The notes under the pieces: model-generated
The model's input: only the letters and a program-made list of their open reading frames with translations
The model's database searches: none
What the model was told of the DNA's origin: nothing
Assembly: GCA_934525405.1 (NCBI GenBank)
Contig: CAKSZF010000074.1
Coordinates: forward strand, 1-7,304
Length of the DNA stretch: 7,304 bases
Direction: 5' to 3'
From: an uncultured Faecalibacterium sp.
GTDB taxonomy: Bacteria > Bacillota > Clostridia > Oscillospirales > Ruminococcaceae
Part shown: positions 5,342 through 7,304 of the stretch, in pieces
How positions within the stretch are numbered: the stretch's first letter is position 1
Layout of the letters: each line of letters begins with the position of its first letter
Position numbers and translations under genes: made by a program

Positions 5342-6131
5342 GTCCCATACTGACGGCGCGTGCGATAAGCCCCAGCACCAGCGCTGCCAGAATAATGACC
5401 AGCGCTGTCCTGCTCTCGCCGCCGGTCTGCTGCTTTTTGCCGCGGGATGCCGTGCTACGGCTCTGTTTTGTCCCGGTGCTGCGACTGCGGGCAGGGGTAC
5501 TCTGCCGCCCGGCAGTGCTTTTGGTGCTGCGGGTCTGCTGTGCGCTGCGGGACTTGCTGCGGGCAGCAGCTTTCCCCTGCTGCGTGTTTTGCGGGCTGCT
5601 TTGGCGCGCCTTGAGGGGCTTGCCCTCGCTGCACCGGTTCAGGTAATCCTCGGCTTCGCGGTAATACTGCGCCAGCTCGTTTTCTTTAAAGGCGGTACCG
5701 GCGTAGCCCTCCTCCAGCGCCTCGATAGCTTCGTTGAACAGCAGCGCTGCCTGTGCGCCGTCCGCTGCAACTGCCGCATGGGCAGCCTCGTTGCGGGCGG
5801 TGCGGATGGCATTGCAGGCATGGCGGGCGGCAGAGGGGTGCGCCGTGTTGCCCAGAAGGTCCAGCGGGCGGGCGGCATCGGTCTTCGGGTCCAGCAGCAC
5901 CCGCATACACAGGGTGGTGTCCAGCTGCTGCCAGCTGGTCTTGCCGGCAAGGTCCGGCATACGGTCGTAGTAGTCCGGGCTTTCCTGCTTGCGGGCGGCG
6001 ATATGCTCCAGCAGCGCATCCAGACTGTGCGCCCCGGGCTTGCGCTCCCAGTGCCAGCGCAGCAGACGGCGGCTGATCTCATCGCAGGCGGTCTTGATCT
6101 CAAAAGCCACCTGTAAAGCTTGTTCCGGCAT
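5334..6131 (-). CDS. Uncharacterised tail-anchored protein with HEPN-like RNxxxH motif and basic linker
   Basis: I do not recognise this 265-residue protein as a named family. Residues 1-170 look helical and contain IRTARNEAAHA, where Arg113-Asn114 and His118 form the Rx4H motif of HEPN domains (also seen in DUF4145-like proteins), followed by a helix with Ala/Leu spacing. Residues 186-238 are a low-complexity Ser/Arg/Thr/Lys/Gln linker with 14 Lys/Arg and no Asp/Glu. Residues 242-260 are a single hydrophobic helix ending six residues from the C-terminus, as in tail-anchored membrane proteins; there is no signal peptide, so the N-terminal domain should be cytoplasmic. The ATG at 6131 is chosen over the in-frame one at 6176 because AAAGGA lies 7 nt upstream; the longer version would start inside the hairpin at 6159-6191. 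Function is unknown; a membrane-tethered RNA- or DNA-binding role is a guess. Confidence 0.8.
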   Translation of the reverse strand: MPEQALQVAFEIKTACDEISRRLLRWHWERKPGAHSLDALLEHIAARKQESPDYYDRMPDLAGKTSWQQLDTTLCMRVLLDPKTDAARPLDLLGNTAHPSAARHACNAIRTARNEAAHAAVAADGAQAALLFNEAIEALEEGYAGTAFKENELAQYYREAEDYLNRCSEGKPLKARQSSPQNTQQGKAAARSKSRSAQQTRSTKSTAGRQSTPARSRSTGTKQSRSTASRGKKQQTGGESRTALVIILAALVLGLIARAVSMGLV

Positions 6132-6144
6132 GATATTTCCTTTC

Positions 6145-6157
6145 TGTGCAATGCACA
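6145..6157. repeat. Short palindrome just upstream of the HEPN-like gene's ribosome site
   Basis: TGTGCA (6145-6150), a central A, and TGCACA (6152-6157) form a perfect inverted repeat. It sits between the terminator-like hairpin (6159-6191) and the AAAGGA ribosome site of the gene starting at 6131. As RNA it would give a stem of at most 5 bp with a 3-nt loop. Confidence 0.35.
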
Positions 6158-6158
6158 C

Positions 6159-6191
6159 AAAAGGCGGAGAAGGCACGCTGCCCCCTCCGCC
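6159..6191 (-). terminator. Terminator or attenuator hairpin between the two membrane-protein genes
   Basis: On the minus strand GGCGGAG pairs with CTCCGCC, continued by two possible G-U pairs and GGCA/TGCC around a GCG loop (up to 13 bp), followed by TTTT (6159-6162). It starts 15 nt after the stop of the zinc-ribbon gene (6206) and ends 27 nt before the next start codon (6131). There is no room for a separate promoter downstream, so it more likely reduces read-through, setting an expression ratio, than isolates the genes. Confidence 0.7.
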
Positions 6192-6205
6192 GGGATGATC
6201 TTATT

Positions 6206-7252
6206 TTACAGCACGAACTGGTAGTACACAAAGCCGCACAGCGCAATGGCTGCACACAGGATGGCTGTAATGGGCGGCACCCAGCGGATCAGCGCTTCTG
6301 CCACGCTGTCCCGGCTGTCCTCGTACTCTTCGTCCTCCTCCACAGGCTCAGGCTGACGCACCGGAGCCGGGGCCGGACGGCGGGCGGCGGCGGGCATCAC
6401 GCGGGTGCCCTCGTCTGCCGCAGCAGCGCCGGGATACGGTGCGCGGACAGAGGCATCCAGCACCCGGGTAGGCTCCGAGATGGGCTGGACGGGGTCAGTC
6501 TTTGGCTCGTAGACCGGTGCTCCCACGACCCGGGTGGGCTCTTCTACGGGAGCCGCCGGCGCAGCAGGGGCTGCACCCACGATGCGGGTAGGCTCCTCCA
6601 CCGCAGCGGGTGCTGCCGGGGCGCTGAGGGGCATTTCCATCTCGTCTGCCGGGGCGGCGGGCTGCAACAGGGTGTTCAGTGCGTTCTGCAGCAGAATGCG
6701 GTCACAGCCGCACTCCGAGCAGTACACGGTGTCCTCCTCGGTGGGGTGGAAGGCACCGCAGGCGCAGTACCAGCCGTTCTCGAACACCTGCGGCTGATAC
6801 TTGAGCCCGGTGCGGTTCATGCGGGCTTCCAGCGCCTTTTGCAGCTCCGGAGCCAAACGGCGGGGTGCAGGCAGGCGCACACGCTTGATGCTGTCCAGAT
6901 GCACCACGCGCTTGCCGTTGTACACATTGCACAGCGAAACATCCACGCTGGTAATAGCCTTTGCCGTGATGAACACGGCATCGTCCCGCCCGAACAGCTC
7001 GCCGGGCTTTACCTGAAGATCCCGGTACTCGAACTTATCCTCACACAGGATCACGCCATCCACGCCCTTGCACTTGAAGTGGATCTCCAGTGCGGTCAGG
7101 GTCACGCGAGAAATATTCTTGAAGGTCAAGCAGACAGCGTGCTCGCCGCTGATGTCCCCCTTGAGCAGCTCCACGCAGACGAACTGCACCGGGCTGCCGG
7201 GAGTATAGTAGTTTGCACGGGTCTGGGCGACCGGGTTAAAATTTTCCTCCAC
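6206..7252 (-). CDS. Uncharacterised zinc-ribbon membrane protein with repeated E-P-T-R-V motifs
   Basis: I do not recognise a named family for this 348-residue protein. Residues 20-125 look like a beta-rich domain (LTFKNISRVTLTALEIHF and alternating hydrophobics). Residues 161-185 are a zinc ribbon, WYCACG then YCSECG, with Cys163, Cys165, Cys178 and Cys181 as likely ligands. Residues 198-300 are Pro/Ala-rich with four repeats centred on Thr222, Thr240, Thr262 and Thr283. Residues 302-315 are strongly acidic, and 325-347 form one C-terminal membrane helix; no signal peptide is present, so the bulk is probably cytoplasmic. The start is GTG at 7252, not ATG: a GGAG ribosome site (7261-7264) lies 8 nt upstream and no ATG is suitably placed. 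The next gene downstream also encodes a C-terminally anchored protein, so the two may function together (inference). Confidence 0.82.
   Translation of the reverse strand: MEENFNPVAQTRANYYTPGSPVQFVCVELLKGDISGEHAVCLTFKNISRVTLTALEIHFKCKGVDGVILCEDKFEYRDLQVKPGELFGRDDAVFITAKAITSVDVSLCNVYNGKRVVHLDSIKRVRLPAPRRLAPELQKALEARMNRTGLKYQPQVFENGWYCACGAFHPTEEDTVYCSECGCDRILLQNALNTLLQPAAPADEMEMPLSAPAAPAAVEEPTRIVGAAPAAPAAPVEEPTRVVGAPVYEPKTDPVQPISEPTRVLDASVRAPYPGAAAADEGTRVMPAAARRPAPAPVRQPEPVEEDEEYEDSRDSVAEALIRWVPPITAILCAAIALCGFVYYQFVL
6389..6598 (-). repeat. Four degenerate protein-level repeats, (E/S)EPTR(V/I)-x-x-A
   Basis: Repeats lie at 6572-6598 (EEPTRIVGA), 6518-6544 (EEPTRVVGA), 6452-6478 (SEPTRVLDA) and 6389-6415 (DEGTRVMPA in degenerate form). 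Spacing varies from 54 to 66 bp, so they are dispersed within a Pro/Ala-rich linker, not a strict tandem array. Each has acidic residues before Thr, Arg at +1 and a hydrophobic residue at +3. The codons differ between copies, which points to selection on the protein and not recent DNA duplication. Confidence 0.75.
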
Positions 7253-7278
7253 GATGCTCGCTCCTTTCCTAAAAAAGC

Positions 7279-7304
7279 TTAGTCCTGCTGCTCCGGGGCA
7301 TCCG
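7279..7304 (-). CDS. C-terminal tail of an upstream gene (cut by window edge)
   Basis: Reading the minus strand from the window edge, an open frame encodes DAPEQQD and stops at TAA (7279-7281), 26 bp upstream of the GTG start of the zinc-ribbon gene. The short acidic tail and the tight spacing are consistent with a preceding gene in the same operon, but only eight codons including the stop are visible, so this is a tentative call with no assignable function. Confidence 0.4.

Noticed and set aside
6132..6176. Longer start (6176) for the HEPN-like gene
   Set aside because: The 15 extra codons lie within the terminator-like hairpin and palindrome and have no good ribosome site; the ATG at 6131 has AAAGGA at the right distance.
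6389..6598. DNA-level tandem repeat or CRISPR-like array
   Set aside because: The similarity is at protein level only; copies differ in codons and spacing, and there are no conserved direct repeats with unique spacers.
6146..7282. 378-codon plus-strand open frame opposite the zinc-ribbon gene
   Set aside because: It has low-complexity Gly/His/Cys/Arg composition typical of a shadow frame, no ribosome site, and it runs through the terminator hairpin.

Overview
The window looks like chromosomal DNA from a GC-rich gut Clostridia (Oscillospiraceae/Ruminococcaceae), most like Faecalibacterium. This rests on the Firmicutes-type long pyruvate kinase, a LuxS with Clostridia-like sequence, strong AGGAGG-type ribosome sites, TTGxxx-17-TATAAT promoters and GC-rich codon use. 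The genus is recalled from family resemblance and was not checked by any search. I see no rRNA, tRNA, CRISPR, transposase or integrase.

Layout. (1) 1-461, minus: the N-terminal part of phosphopentomutase (deoB), cut by the window edge. (2) 462-884: a divergent intergenic region with a clear promoter for each side. The deoB leader carries a perfect 16-bp GC palindrome just upstream of the ribosome site, and pyk has a roughly 140-nt leader with a hairpin. (3) 885-3111, plus: pyk (pyruvate kinase with the extra C-terminal domain) and luxS, 22 bp apart, a likely operon. (4) 3112-3289: a convergent terminator zone with two strong hairpins and one weaker one. (5) 5139-3290, minus: a LacI-family repressor and, 14 bp downstream, a Cof-type HAD phosphatase. 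The promoter has a near-perfect LacI/cre-type operator at its start point. (6) 7252-5334, minus: two uncharacterised genes. One encodes a zinc-ribbon protein with four E/S-E-P-T-R-V-type repeats and a C-terminal membrane helix. The other encodes a protein with a helical domain holding an RNxxxH motif (HEPN-like), a very basic linker and a C-terminal membrane helix. A terminator-like hairpin lies between them. (7) 7279-7304, minus: the probable C-terminal end of a further upstream gene.

How the genes fit together. deoB, pyk and luxS are central metabolism. DeoB makes ribose-5-phosphate, which in Bacillus-type pyruvate kinases is a known allosteric activator, so the divergent deoB/pyk arrangement may be meaningful (inference). 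LuxS detoxifies S-ribosylhomocysteine and yields the AI-2 precursor. The LacI/HAD pair resembles a small sugar-phosphate control unit with no transporter in view. The least ordinary part is the pair at 5334-7252: two predicted tail-anchored proteins with cytoplasmic N-terminal domains and linkers of opposite character (basic versus acidic). One has a nuclease-like motif and the other has repeated threonine motifs that could be phospho-docking sites. That is the best candidate for undescribed biology here, and it remains a hypothesis.
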